Assembly: GCA_022266195.1 (NCBI GenBank)
Contig: WHVY01000001.1
Coordinates: forward strand, 6,448,001 to 6,512,000
From: Tetranychus cinnabarinus
Taxonomy: Eukaryota; Arthropoda; Arachnida; Trombidiformes; Tetranychidae
Reading direction: 5' to 3'
DNA length: 64,000 nt
Positions 1 through 10,472 of this stretch are shown here, one piece after another. Positions within the stretch are counted from its first letter, which is position 1. Each line of letters opens with the position of its first letter. Both the position numbers and the translations under genes were made by a program. The notes beneath the pieces were generated by a model that had not been told where the DNA came from, made no database searches, and saw only the letters and a program-made list of their open reading frames with translations.

Positions 1-268
1 AATACGTAATGTTTGGTAAAGTCTACAGAATTGAGGGAGATGAAGGTCCTGGTGATGCGTCTAGATTGTAAGTGACTTCAAGCTTGATCATTTTATTCAA
101 TTTTCATTTACTAATTTCTATTTTCTCTTGGAAAATCGCACATTTACCAGAGCTACCTATGTTTCTTTCGGAGGATTACTAATGAGATTACAAGGCGATC
201 CAAACAATTTACACGGTTTTCAAATGGATCAGAATGTATATCTATTGATGAAAAGACTCGCTTTCTAA
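1..268 (+). CDS. POLR2H: RNA polymerase subunit RPB8, C-terminal part
   Basis: RPB8 is a small subunit shared by RNA polymerases I, II and III in the nucleus. The window opens inside a codon. The first coding piece runs from 1 to 67 and reads YVMFGKVYRIEGDEGPGDAS; a GTAAGT donor follows at 68. The second piece runs from 151, after a TTTACCAG acceptor, to the stop at 266-268, and reads LATYVSFGGLLMRLQGDPNN, ending in YLLMKRLAF. Joined, this gives 60 residues matching the conserved RPB8 C terminus (GGLLMRLQGD, NNLHGF, VYLLMK). The 83-nt intron keeps frame. The N-terminal half lies outside the window. An AATAAA signal follows at 386. Identification is from remembered family sequence and is very secure. 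Confidence 0.95.
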
Positions 269-1611
269 ATTCATTTGTTAAAATTCGAATCGAATGGCCA
301 ACACTTTCACTCGTTTTCGTATCCATCTACAACTCATCTTGTTAAAATCAAAGCGCTCACCTTTCACTAAAACCAACATTAAACCAATAAAGAACCAAGT
401 AAAACAAGTTACACAGATGTCATATCATTACTTCGGTTCAAAATAATTTCTCATGATAGTTGCTTTTCAGATTTAATGAATATTTGTCAACTACATTTTC
501 ATTGAAGAAATTCAAACGATAAATCTAAAAATATTTATAAAACACATTGAAAGATGAATTGTACCGAATTATAAGTCAATACCTAAACGAATTGAATTAT
601 TTGAGACAGAAAGAACTACCTTTTGAAAATCATACAAGATCATCATGTAAGAAAATCAACTATTCAATACTTCTAAAGTTTCTTTTCTAGGGTAAGCTTT
701 CGTCAATTTCGGATGAGATGATCAAAGCTTATCGTGAAAACATTTCAATTCTTGAAAACCAAAGTACTCACCATCTCTAAATGTTAGCTATCTGTAACAA
801 TATTTTAAAACTTTTCTTTATTTTCCAAATCTTTGATGGTGATTCAATCAGGGAAAAGGTGTTAGTCTCAGGGAGAAAGAAGATCGCTGAACCAGGTAAA
901 TTAAAGGAAAAACAATATAAGACAATCAGATTAGGGTTTAATAAACCATTGAACAAAAACAAAGAAAAATCCGTTAAACAAAGAGCTAATGGGGGTAAAA
1001 AGATAGGCAGAAAAATAAGACAAATTAAAATAGAGAGAAAGAGGGAAGGAAAGATTGAAAAGAAAGATGAAAAAGAAAGAGAACTCACCTTGAGACAATC
1101 GACTTTTTGCGTTACTTCAACACTCAAACCTTTTGTCACCTTTTTCAATTGAGTACATTTAGTTCAATCCCCCTTGGACAATTAATACCAAGTCAACACC
1201 ATTAAAATTAGTTGACACTCCATTTTATCTTTTGCTATCCTTTTTCACCCAGTTGATCATTCTCATTACTGGACATATTCAATAAACTGACAAACAGATC
1301 AACATTGTTTACGTATATGCAAATATTCCTATTAGTGTTTCATAGAACTATTCATGTGTAATTCATGAACATCTAATGTTATTGTGTACACGGAGATATT
1401 ATAGTGCAAAATCAACACAGAAACAGTTACACAACAGTATAACAATTATTGTGATCATATGTGGACAAATATTTATCTCATGATGATTGACTGTCACTGA
1501 ATCATCTCTCCGTGATTTTTGGCTGAAATCCCATCCATTCTAAACACTGATTTCCTGATGATGAATTGTACTATCTTCCTTTAACGTCCATTATACATTT
1601 GTTAACTCAAT
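269..1611. other. Intergenic: RPB8 3' UTR and catalase upstream region
   Basis: No convincing gene. A lysine-rich open frame at 781-1152 (+) is mirrored by a hydrophobic frame on the other strand; neither resembles a known family. Short open stretches at about 540-660 and 690-780 are not joined by phase-compatible splice sites. The last few hundred bases should hold the catalase promoter and 5' UTR, but no specific element stands out. Confidence 0.5.
386..391 (+). terminator. RPB8 poly(A) signal
   Basis: A canonical AATAAA lies 118 nt past the RPB8 stop codon. No processed transcript is visible, so use is inferred from position. Confidence 0.5.
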
Positions 1612-4422
1612 ATGATTCCATTTCGGATTATTGCAATCATTATTTGTGCATCTTTTCTATCAATAACCAATAGTTTCAAAAATGGAACCTCGCCATCGAA
1701 GTCTCCATCAGCACTGCCGTCATCAATAACTTCAACATCACCAAATGAGCAAGTAAGTCTTAAATTTTTGAAGTTCAGAAGATAAAGATTTTTCGTTATA
1801 AGTTGAGTCTAACCTTAATGTTTCAACTTTATCAGACTATATTTGTATTATTTATATTCTTAACCTTTTCTTTCTCATCGCTTTTAGTTTGATGAATTAC
1901 CAGAACCGATTCTACCAAATACTGGTGGATTTTATGATGGTAACCTAACAGCACAAGAAAACAAGTATCATGCCACAATTGATGATGACTTTATAACAAG
2001 TCCATTGACTTTTAGTGGTAAACATTATACTCGATTTGGTGGAGCTCCAGTCCATGAAAAGATCAATGTTTTAACTGCTGGTAAAAAGGGTCCTCTTCTT
2101 ATGGAGGATATTACATTTTTTGAAGAAATGAGCCATTTTTCTCGAGAACGAATACCAGAAAGAGTTGTCCATGCCAAAGGAACGGGCGCATTTGGCTATT
2201 TTGAAGTAACCAATCCACATGTAACTGCTTTCACTAAAGCATCTTTCCTTTCCAAACCTGGTAAAAGGACTAAAGTTGCTGTAAGATTTTCAACTGTTGC
2301 TGGAAGTAAAGGATCAGCTGATACTGTTCGGGATCCTCGAGGATTCTCTGTTAAACTTTACACTGATGAAGGAAATTTTGATTTACTGATGCTTAACTTT
2401 CCAGTCTTCTTTGTTAGAGACCCACTAAGGTTTTTCAATTTCATTCACAGTCAAAAGAAAGATCCTCAATCAAACCTAATCAACTATGATTACTTTTGGG
2501 ATTACATCTCACTAACCCCTGAAACTCTGCATGCAGTTTCATACTTATTTACCGACCTCGGTACACCAGATGGATATCGACACATACATGGCTTTAGCTT
2601 GAGCACATTCAAATTGGTTAATCGGTATGATAAAGTTGTCTTTGGAAGGTGGCACTTTCTGACTAATCAAGGAATCCGTAATTTAACTGCTGACATAGCT
2701 ACTAAATTGGCAGGATCTAATCCAGATTATGCCACTGAAGACTTATTCAAAGCAATTCATGCTGGTAATTATCCTTCATGGAGAGTTTGTATCCAAGTTA
2801 TGACCCAAAAGCAAGCTCACAAGTGGAAACATAGTCCTTTTGACCCTACAAAAGTGAGTACAATCGAAAGAAAATTCACACTTTTCCATCTCAAAAATCA
2901 ATCAACGAAATAATATTGATACTAAATTATCAATTAATGTAGTTGAGTAACTTAATTATGCGAAATCATTATATACTGACCTTGTCTGCAGTGTAAATGA
3001 CAGTTTTATTTAAAATCGGCTAAGAATCGATTAGAAACATTTAAATCATAATTACAATTCAGTAACCCTTTAATTAAATATACAAGTATGTAAACAAACC
3101 AGACTAGGTTAAACGTCGGTGACATCGTAAAGTAATTACTATAATAGGCCATATTAAAGTTAATGAATTTAGGAAAAGTGCAACTTGATCACAAGGTAAT
3201 TGCATTAAAGTGATTCTAATAATAGGTGACAGTTATTATTTTTAATCGAATGCCAACAATGCTTTTCAATGAAACAATGTTGCCATTTTTACACCAAATA
3301 TCCTTTTGACTCAAGTTAAGCTAGAGATATGATCATAACTTCAGTCCATTTTTATCGTTTCGAAAACCTTTTAAAAATGAAACTGAAGAAGCATTGTGTA
3401 AATGATTTAACTACTTTCTACTTTGATTCAAACAATTCGATAATTAAACTAATTTGTTAAGACAAAACACCAAACAATTTGAATAATAGATTTAAAAGTA
3501 TAAATTAGCCAGAAACAATGAAATTTTTGTTCCAATTTGATTATTTTCATTTTCTTTTCATTTCAATTGAATAGCGGAAAGTGAAGAGTTTTTAAAAATC
3601 ACTAATTTCTTACTATTCGTTGCTTCTTTTGTGTACAGTTATGGCCTTTGAAACATTTCCCTCTCATCGAAGCTGGTAAATTGGTATTAACACACAACCC
3701 TAAAAACTTCTTCGCTGATATTGAGCAATTAGCTTTTAATCCAGCAAATCTTGTTCCTGGAATTGAACCATCAACTGAAAAGATTCTCCAAGGAAGATTA
3801 GTTTCTTACCATGAAGCTCAAAGTTACAGGTGGGTGAAAATGACAAGAAAATTTAATCTAAATGGTTCTATTAATATTTGTCTCGTCTCTTCACAGACTT
3901 GGAACCAACTTTTTCAAGCTTCCCGTTAATCAAGCAGCTTCTGATACCGCTTATCCAAATATCAGAGACGGTGGTTACTGTTATGATGATAATGGTGGAA
4001 AAGGGCCCAATTATTTTCCAAATTCATTTGATTTTAAGAAGGAAGATGAAACGGAGAAACCGAGTAAATGGAAACTACCGTCTTATGTTGAAGTAAAAAG
4101 ATATGATACAACCCATGATGACAACTATTCTCAGGTATATTTGTTTAAGAATTGAAATTTTCAGTTTAACAGTTCATTGTACTAAGCTAATTCTTGTCTT
4201 CTTTTGTTTGATTCATCCTTTTGTTGCTTATTTTTACAGGTTTCCAAATTTTGGGAAGCATTGGCACCAAAAGATCGGGATCATTTGATTTACAATTTGA
4301 GTACTCATTTGAAGCGGGCCAAGAAATTTATTCAAGAAAGATTCTTGTATCATGTACGAATAGCTCATCCAGAGTATGGTCATCGTTTGAAAGAAGCACT
4401 GGACTTTTTTGCTGGTAAATAA
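1612..4422 (+). CDS. Cat: Catalase with N-terminal signal-like leader (5 exons)
   Basis: Haem catalase breaks hydrogen peroxide into water and oxygen. Coding exons are 1612-1752, 1888-2853, 3639-3829, 3897-4134 and 4240-4422; all junctions are GT-AG and in phase, giving 572 residues. The catalytic His is near residue 142 in RERIPERVVHAKG, the distal Asn near 217 in MLNFPVFF, and the proximal haem Tyr near 426 in GRLVSYHEAQ. DPTKLWP and GGKGPNYFPNSF are further family signatures. Two points are unusual. The N terminus begins MIPFRIIAIIICASFLSITN, a hydrophobic stretch like a secretion signal, followed by a Ser/Thr/Pro-rich linker to about residue 45. The C terminus ends FFAGK and lacks a peroxisomal SKL-type tail. 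This suggests a secreted or endomembrane catalase, not a peroxisomal one. The Asn loop differs from the usual NNTP. The start is the first ATG in frame with the leader. Confidence 0.93.
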
Positions 4423-5055
4423 GCTAAAAGAGTTGGATACTTAAAGTCTCAATTTTGGACTCCAATCATTTTGAAATATGTTCAGATTGTGTATGGTTTC
4501 TGCATCAATATTTATTTTTGACCTCACAATTGGACTGATCAAAGAAAGAAAACTATATCGACGAAAATTTACCAGTTTTCAAGAAACTTACATTCTTAAA
4601 TTATAAATGGTTGCCAAAGTTTTGAATACAAATGCTCATTTTGAAGCTTTATCGTCATCTTTCGTCTATTCCAGTGTTTATTGAATTAAGAGCTGGTTAA
4701 CTTGTAATGCACGAAACTTGATTGAAACAAAACTTACTATTTGTTTATAATTTTTTGTATTGATCAAAAGATTTCGAGGAAACACAATTTAAAATCTGTA
4801 AGAGAAAATGCCTTTTTAATCATTTTTCTCGACATCACCATTTTCAATACCATCAATCCAGTCATTACTTCTTTCAGCTTCATAATGTAATTAACCAATC
4901 ATAAGATCTGTAAAACATTGTAAATCGACTGTTATTTAGCTAATGAAATTATTTGTCCTACTCTTCACGCTTTCAACTAGGGTTCAATACAAATAAAGCA
5001 AAAATGAAAACAAATGAATGAAAACATTTTACGGCTAATATTTTAAAAATGGGGT
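4423..5055. other. Convergent 3' UTR region between catalase and ERCC1
   Basis: The two genes end towards each other here. An AATAAA at 4992-4997 on the plus strand, 570 nt past the catalase stop, is the best poly(A) signal candidate for catalase. No further coding sequence is seen. Confidence 0.5.
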
Positions 5056-5721
5056 TTAATCACTTCTTATAAAAGGTTTGTGAAAAGCTTGGTACAATTT
5101 TTCTGCTTTTAATGGTCCTAGACCTGGACATAGTCCTAATGTTTCGGCATCGGATTTTACTATCTTTTCAAATGACTCAAAATTGGATATGAGAGACAGT
5201 GAATCTGTTTTATTGATGGATTTGACGCTTGATAGAGCCTCAATCACGCACTTGTGTTTGTCCTCAGTTCCATTTATATTAGCAAGCTGCTTTTCCATGA
5301 TCATAGCAGGAGACTTTTTCTCAAAAAGCTTATAATGTTCAATCATCCTAGACGCTTCTTCTGGTGACCAGCAACACATCAAGGTGAAATCCGCCATAAT
5401 GGAAACTTTAGCTAATTCTTTCAAACTTGCATTTGGATCTACTACATCCACCAAAACTAATAAGACTTGCAATTGATATGATTTGCCAACTTGTTGCATT
5501 CGATCGTATATATAATGAGGATATTGGGTGTGATGTTTAAGTGTCATATAAAGAGCACATGTAGTTTGACCAAGAATAAAATCAGGCACAATATCATTAA
5601 ACATCCAGCGGACACTCTTTATTCCAGCCAGAATAGCATTATTCTTCAACCTCGGATTCACTTGAACAACGTTTGGTGTTAAAATAGCGGCTGAGGTGGA
5701 AGGTCCAGCGGTAGTTGTCAT
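5056..5721 (-). CDS. ERCC1: DNA excision repair protein ERCC1
   Basis: ERCC1 is the non-catalytic partner of the XPF nuclease. The pair cuts 5' of lesions in nucleotide excision repair and acts in crosslink repair in the nucleus. This single-exon frame encodes 221 residues from the ATG at 5721; the frame stays open upstream, but without an earlier ATG. The central domain (about 20-135) contains VNPRLKNN, VPDFILGQTTCALYMTLKHH, QVLLVLVDVVDP, LKELAKVSIMADFTL and WSPEEASR, all close to animal ERCC1. The C-terminal tandem helix-hairpin-helix (about 140-221), which binds XPF, contains VKSINKTDS and LGLCPGLGPLKAEKLYQAFH. The protein is shorter than vertebrate ERCC1 because the disordered N-terminal tail is reduced. 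It shares a 439-bp upstream region with Arp1. Confidence 0.95.
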   Translation of the reverse strand: MTTTAGPSTSAAILTPNVVQVNPRLKNNAILAGIKSVRWMFNDIVPDFILGQTTCALYMTLKHHTQYPHYIYDRMQQVGKSYQLQVLLVLVDVVDPNASLKELAKVSIMADFTLMCCWSPEEASRMIEHYKLFEKKSPAMIMEKQLANINGTEDKHKCVIEALSSVKSINKTDSLSLISNFESFEKIVKSDAETLGLCPGLGPLKAEKLYQAFHKPFIRSD

Positions 5722-6160
5722 TTCCGACTGTTGTAGTAAAGTTTTTAATAAAATATATCGTGAACAATTCACCAAACAAAACAATGTTTAATAAAACAAA
5801 ATAGTCTTGAGCAGAAAACACTTGTTATGTGTAGATACAGCAATTTTATTTAAAATTCAACGAATTAGAAGGATAAGTACAAATTAAAGTCTTTGGATTT
5901 TTAGAAATATTCAAAATCTAAGAAAAAATATAGATAGTTCATAGAGAAATTGTTGTCTAACTGATTAATTTGTTTACATCAATCAATGTAAACAAAGAAA
6001 CATTTTTGATTTGCTCCTTTGAATTTACCGCTGTATTTGGCTTTGCTGTCATCTGTTGTTCATCACATGCAACAAAATTATGTGCAGCTGATAAGTGGTT
6101 TGGTTGGTTGGTTAAGATTGATTGTCAAATAAATTAATTTATAAACTTAAACTGTTTAAG
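5722..6160. promoter_or_regulatory. Bidirectional ERCC1/Arp1 intergenic region
   Basis: 439 bp separate the two divergent start codons, so this interval must hold both promoters and both 5' UTRs. It is AT-rich, with a more mixed patch around 6000-6110. No TATA box or initiator can be assigned with confidence. Confidence 0.5.
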
Positions 6161-7695
6161 ATGGATTTAGATGTTATCGCTAATCAGCCGATTGTTATCG
6201 ACAATGGGTCTGGTGTTATCAAAGCTGGATTCGCTGGTGATCAAGTTCCAAAATGTATCTTTGCCAACATGATAGGTAAACCAAAACATCTTCGGGTGAT
6301 GGCCGGGGCTCTTCAATTGGATAATTTTATTGGTAAAAAGGCTGAAGAGCATCGTGGTTTATTGACAATCAAATATCCCATGGAACATGGTATTGTCACT
6401 GATTGGAATGAGATGGAAAAGATTTGGAGCTATATTTATGCAAAAGAGCAACTTCAGACATTCCCAGAGGAACATCCCGTGCTTCTCACTGGTCAGTTCT
6501 TTACAGTTAACTTAATTAGAAAAACGATTGATAATATTGAGATTTAGATTTCAAAATACAACTGACTATTCTTCATTTTAACACTATGCTAATATTTTTT
6601 TCAACTTGCTTGTATTCCACAGAGGCTCCTTTAAATCCGAGAAGGAACCGTGAAAGAGCTGCCGAAATTTTCTTCGAAACATTCAATGTACCCGCTCTCT
6701 TTATATCAATTCAAGCCGTCCTTAGTCTGTATGCTACTGGTCGAACCACCGGTGTTGTTTTGGATTCAGGTTAGATCACTGTTATAATCAAAGAAATGTA
6801 ATGTCTTCAACTGTTTTTCAACTTATTTTAGGGGATGGTGTTACTCATGCAGTGCCTATCTATGAAGGCTTCGCTTTACCTATGTCTATTGTTAGGTCTG
6901 ATATTGCTGGTAGAGATGTAACCAGATATTTGAAGCTTCTGTTAAGGTGAATACAAAATCAACAATTTATCTCTTTACTTAAACTAATGATTTTTTATTT
7001 TCCACTCAGAAAGGAGGGTCTTATTTTTAATACCACCGCTGAGTTTGAAGTGGTTAAAAATATAAAGGAAAAAATTTGCTACATCACTAGCAACCCTCAA
7101 AGGTAAGTTCAGAACTATAATCAATACTAGTGCATACCTCTTACATCATTATTTTAATTATTTTTCAGGGTACTTGATGATCTTTCTGCTACAAATAATG
7201 AGCTAGAGAAAACCTTGTACACTCTTCCTGATGGAAATCATGTTGAGATTGGAGCAGGTCCTAGGGTTAGAGCTCCTGAAATTCTTTTTAGGCCTGATAT
7301 TATTGGTTGTGAATTCGAAGGAGTTCATGATGTTTTGGCTTACAGTATACAAAAATCCGATATGGACCTACGTAAAGTTTTCTATCAAAACATTGTTCTC
7401 AGTGGAGGAAGCACTTTAATAAAAGGTTAGTTACTTGCAGTCGTCAGCCATAAATTTCGTGATTTTCATTCCATATTGCTTTTTATTAGGTTTTGGTGAT
7501 CGTTTACTAAACGAGCTTCGTAAGATTACTCCGAAAGAATTGAAAATAAGAATCAGTGCTTCTAGTGAACGATTGTTTTCAACATGGATTGGAGGATCTA
7601 TTCTGGCAAGTTTGGACACATTCAAGCGTATGTGGGTATCAAGAAAAGAGTATGACGAAGCGGGTCATAGAGCAATTCATCGAAAAACTTTTTAG
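6161..7695 (+). CDS. Arp1: Actin-related protein 1 (centractin, dynactin filament)
   Basis: Arp1 forms the short actin-like filament at the core of dynactin, which links dynein to cargo in the cytoplasm. Coding exons are 6161-6491, 6623-6769, 6832-6946, 7010-7102, 7169-7425 and 7490-7695. All junctions are GT-AG and in phase, and the product is 382 residues. It reads like animal Arp1 throughout: DVIANQPIVIDNGSGVIKAG at the N terminus with the phosphate-binding loop, [85 protein letters not shown], and the terminal IHRKTF. The starts DLDVIANQP and RVMAGAL set it apart from conventional actin. The start ATG at 6161 aligns with the family N terminus; an open frame upstream is not needed. Introns are 62-131 nt. 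Confidence 0.96.
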
Positions 7696-7709
7696 TTATT
7701 GTTACATAA

Positions 7710-7715
7710 AATAAA
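7710..7715 (+). terminator. Arp1 poly(A) signal
   Basis: AATAAA lies 14 nt beyond the Arp1 stop codon, giving a very short 3' UTR. Use is inferred. Confidence 0.6.
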
Positions 7716-10385
7716 GCTACAAACAACTTCAAGGTACTATTTAATAATGATGCTATTTATACCTAAGAAGATGATAAAAGTCAAACAAGGCTTATGCCGA
7801 TTATAGCATAACAAGCACCACGTTAAGTGTAAAAATAAATTTTTGATATAATAAGTCAAATGAAATCACTAACAATTACAATTGAAGATCTTGCAAGAAG
7901 AGAAACTTAACAATACTCTGTAAATGCGATTAGCATTTCCTCTCAAATCAGTTGCTTAATCGATGTAACTCGAATTAACTGATTTCTTTTCTCCTCTCGA
8001 CCAAAGTTCGTTTTCTTCGCTTTAATTTTCGCTCTGTATTGATTCTTTGTATGATAATTATTTCAATTATGTTATTTTCACTTCGTGATTCAACTTAACA
8101 GCAATCCAAATGATTCCCGAAACAATCATTTTTTATTATATTATCTATGATAAACTCAATCAATTTTCTCATTTCTCCATGAAGTAATCAATTTCTTTAT
8201 TTTACAGTCTTGTTTTTTACGCTTGTAAAACATGATTAAATACAATTCATGGATGTAATTTATTTCGCATAAAGTTGGCCAAAAGAACTTTTAAAATTAA
8301 AGTTGGATTATTGTCATCAATTACTTAAAGTTTCAACTCGTAAATTTGATATTTGGAGTTTCATTAATATTAAGATCTAGATATTAAAACATTCAACTCC
8401 ACATCCAAATCTTGGAAAACTCAGATTCAAACTAAAATGATAGGTTGAAACTATTGATAACATTCAACTCACTAAAATATCGGTTTATTTGTGGACTTTG
8501 ATTTGAAGGTTGATTTTAAATTTTGATTACAAAGCGGGCAAGTATAAAAATTAACGAATCCAAGTTGTAACTCCAATAATCTTGAAGACTTCAAGTAATA
8601 ACAATCCTCGGATGATCCTGACGATGATATGCAATCGGGCTAAATTAAAATAATTTTATAATGTAAAAGATGAAAGTATTTAAGAAAGTGAGTCAATGGT
8701 AATTGAAATCAGAGGAAATTTAAAGAGAAGCATCAATTTTATGAGAAACTGAAACATCGCCATGAAAAATAAATTTATGGTCAAAAAGATGTTTGAATGA
8801 TTTCTGTTTACTATTTATGGACTCAATACTGTCTGAAGTTGTCCATCTACTAATTAGATATAAAAGGTCAACAATAATCTACTTAAAAAGCTTAATTAGC
8901 TTTACTCAAATTGACTTGCTTTCATCTAATTTGATATTTCAATTTACAAGGAAACACATGTAATTACAGAAATTACTCGAAGAGTATTTTCCAATTTAAA
9001 TCATCAATCAATGAGAGTTGCAAAAATGGCCATTACATAGATCCAAATCAACTGACAATTGTGAAACAAGTGATTAACAAGGATTGAATATACATATTTA
9101 CACAATCAAATCATAATACCATTGACCATAAACTGTTTAAAAATAAAATGTAAATTAACCTTAAATGGATGTTTTATTATTGTGTATAAAAATTGGTAAT
9201 CTGTAAGGATAAACCTAAAGCAGAAACAAAATAAACCTAAAATAATTTGTTGGTAAGCAACAATATCCTCTTATGATGACCAAGTTAATACATGGGTATA
9301 AATATAAGTGTAGGCTCTTAAATTATGAACCCAGATTGTCAACAACACAAGATTACTGTGTTTAATCACTAATCAAGACTTGACCTTTCCTTATTTAATT
9401 TATCTTGCATGGTAAGATGATCAAGCCCTGCGCAAATATCATTCAACATGTTTAACCGTTTCTGTTGCTGTTTGTCTTGTAATACTTGCGCATATCATTT
9501 ATGCTATACTGAGCAATAAAAAGCAAGTTGATCATCATTCAGTCATTTTCAGAGGTAAACAGCTTCATCATCACCATTAACCGTTGTCATCACCATCTTC
9601 ATAATAACCATCAACATCAACAATACCAAAATTTTCGTTCTGTAAGGTTACAATTTTCAGCCAAATTAACTCGACAAAATGTTAAACTCTTGAACATCTA
9701 AACCTTTTGAAAAGCCAACCCAGAAACGACAAAATATTTGTCCCTCAATCACAATTAAAGCAACATTTAAATTTAAACAATTTACACCAATTTCATACAA
9801 ACAACTTTATTCAATCCTTTTATTGTCAACTTATCAACAAGTTATACCATTGAATACAAATTCAATCAATGAGCTTCATTTTTCCAACTTTTCAATCTTT
9901 TAATCTTTGTTTCCATCTTTCCGACTCCTAATCATTGCCCTGTAAAACTTGATCGTCCATCATCAATCCACTGATTAACAAGCAACAATAATTTGCTTAA
10001 TGTTTTCCTCGATTCTTTTACTTTCCCTGTTGATTGATTTTACTCATCAACACTCTAATCATCGTTAATCATAATTGTTTACAGTTGTTGATTACATTTT
10101 AAATTTTGACCATTTTTCACTTTCTAAAAAGTAAACCCAAAAACCAGAAAATAAAACCAAAACAGTCAACAAGTTTAGTCTTTAACAGTGAACATGTTTA
10201 CCAGTAAAATTGTGATTTAGTTTTTATTTAACCACAATTAATGCCAATCAATAACGAGACAATTAAAGGTTCTCATTGAAACGGATTTACCAAATTTAAA
10301 TCAAATTTTGAAGCAACCATTGATCAATATAACCAGAGGACAATTTAAAGTAAACAAGTAAACAAAACTGGAAATCCCAATTGAA
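7716..10385. other. AT-rich intergenic region upstream of candidate Rbfox first exon
   Basis: No coding frame of interest is seen on either strand. The sequence is AT-rich, with CAT/ATC-rich patches around 9560-9620. If the exon at 10386 is real, its promoter and 5' UTR lie at the right-hand end. Confidence 0.4.
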
Positions 10386-10472
10386 ATGTATCATCGAGTG
10401 CTTACCGATCTTCCAACTCGTCATCATCTTCCCTCACCAATAGATATTATTGGTTTTCTGCCATCTCCTCAG
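10386..10472 (+). CDS. Rbfox: Candidate distant first coding exon of Rbfox
   Basis: An ATG opens a 29-codon frame, MYHRVLTDLPTRHHLPSPID then IIGFLPSPQ, ending in CAG directly before a GTAAAT donor. It stops in phase 0. The first recognised Rbfox exon downstream (41445) also starts in phase 0, has an upstream acceptor, and has no suitable ATG of its own at its start. Vertebrate RBFOX1 has transcripts whose N terminus comes from a short, very distant first exon of similar size, so a 31-kb first intron is not out of character. Evidence is limited to phase, donor and family behaviour. It could be a chance frame or the first exon of an unseen gene. Confidence 0.42.

Noticed and set aside
540..780. 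Short plausible exon-like stretches (KDELYRIISQYLNELNYLRQ and GKLSSISDEMIKAYRENI)
   Set aside because: The candidate donor and acceptor between them do not match in phase, and there is no recognisable protein.
777..1152. Overlapping 123-codon frames on both strands; the minus frame begins KKVTKGLSVEVTQKVDCLK before a GTGAGT, faintly like an FKBP N terminus
   Set aside because: No FKBP catalytic core (such as a HYTG-type block) could be found downstream on that strand within the window, no ATG begins the frame, and composition is Lys-rich low complexity.
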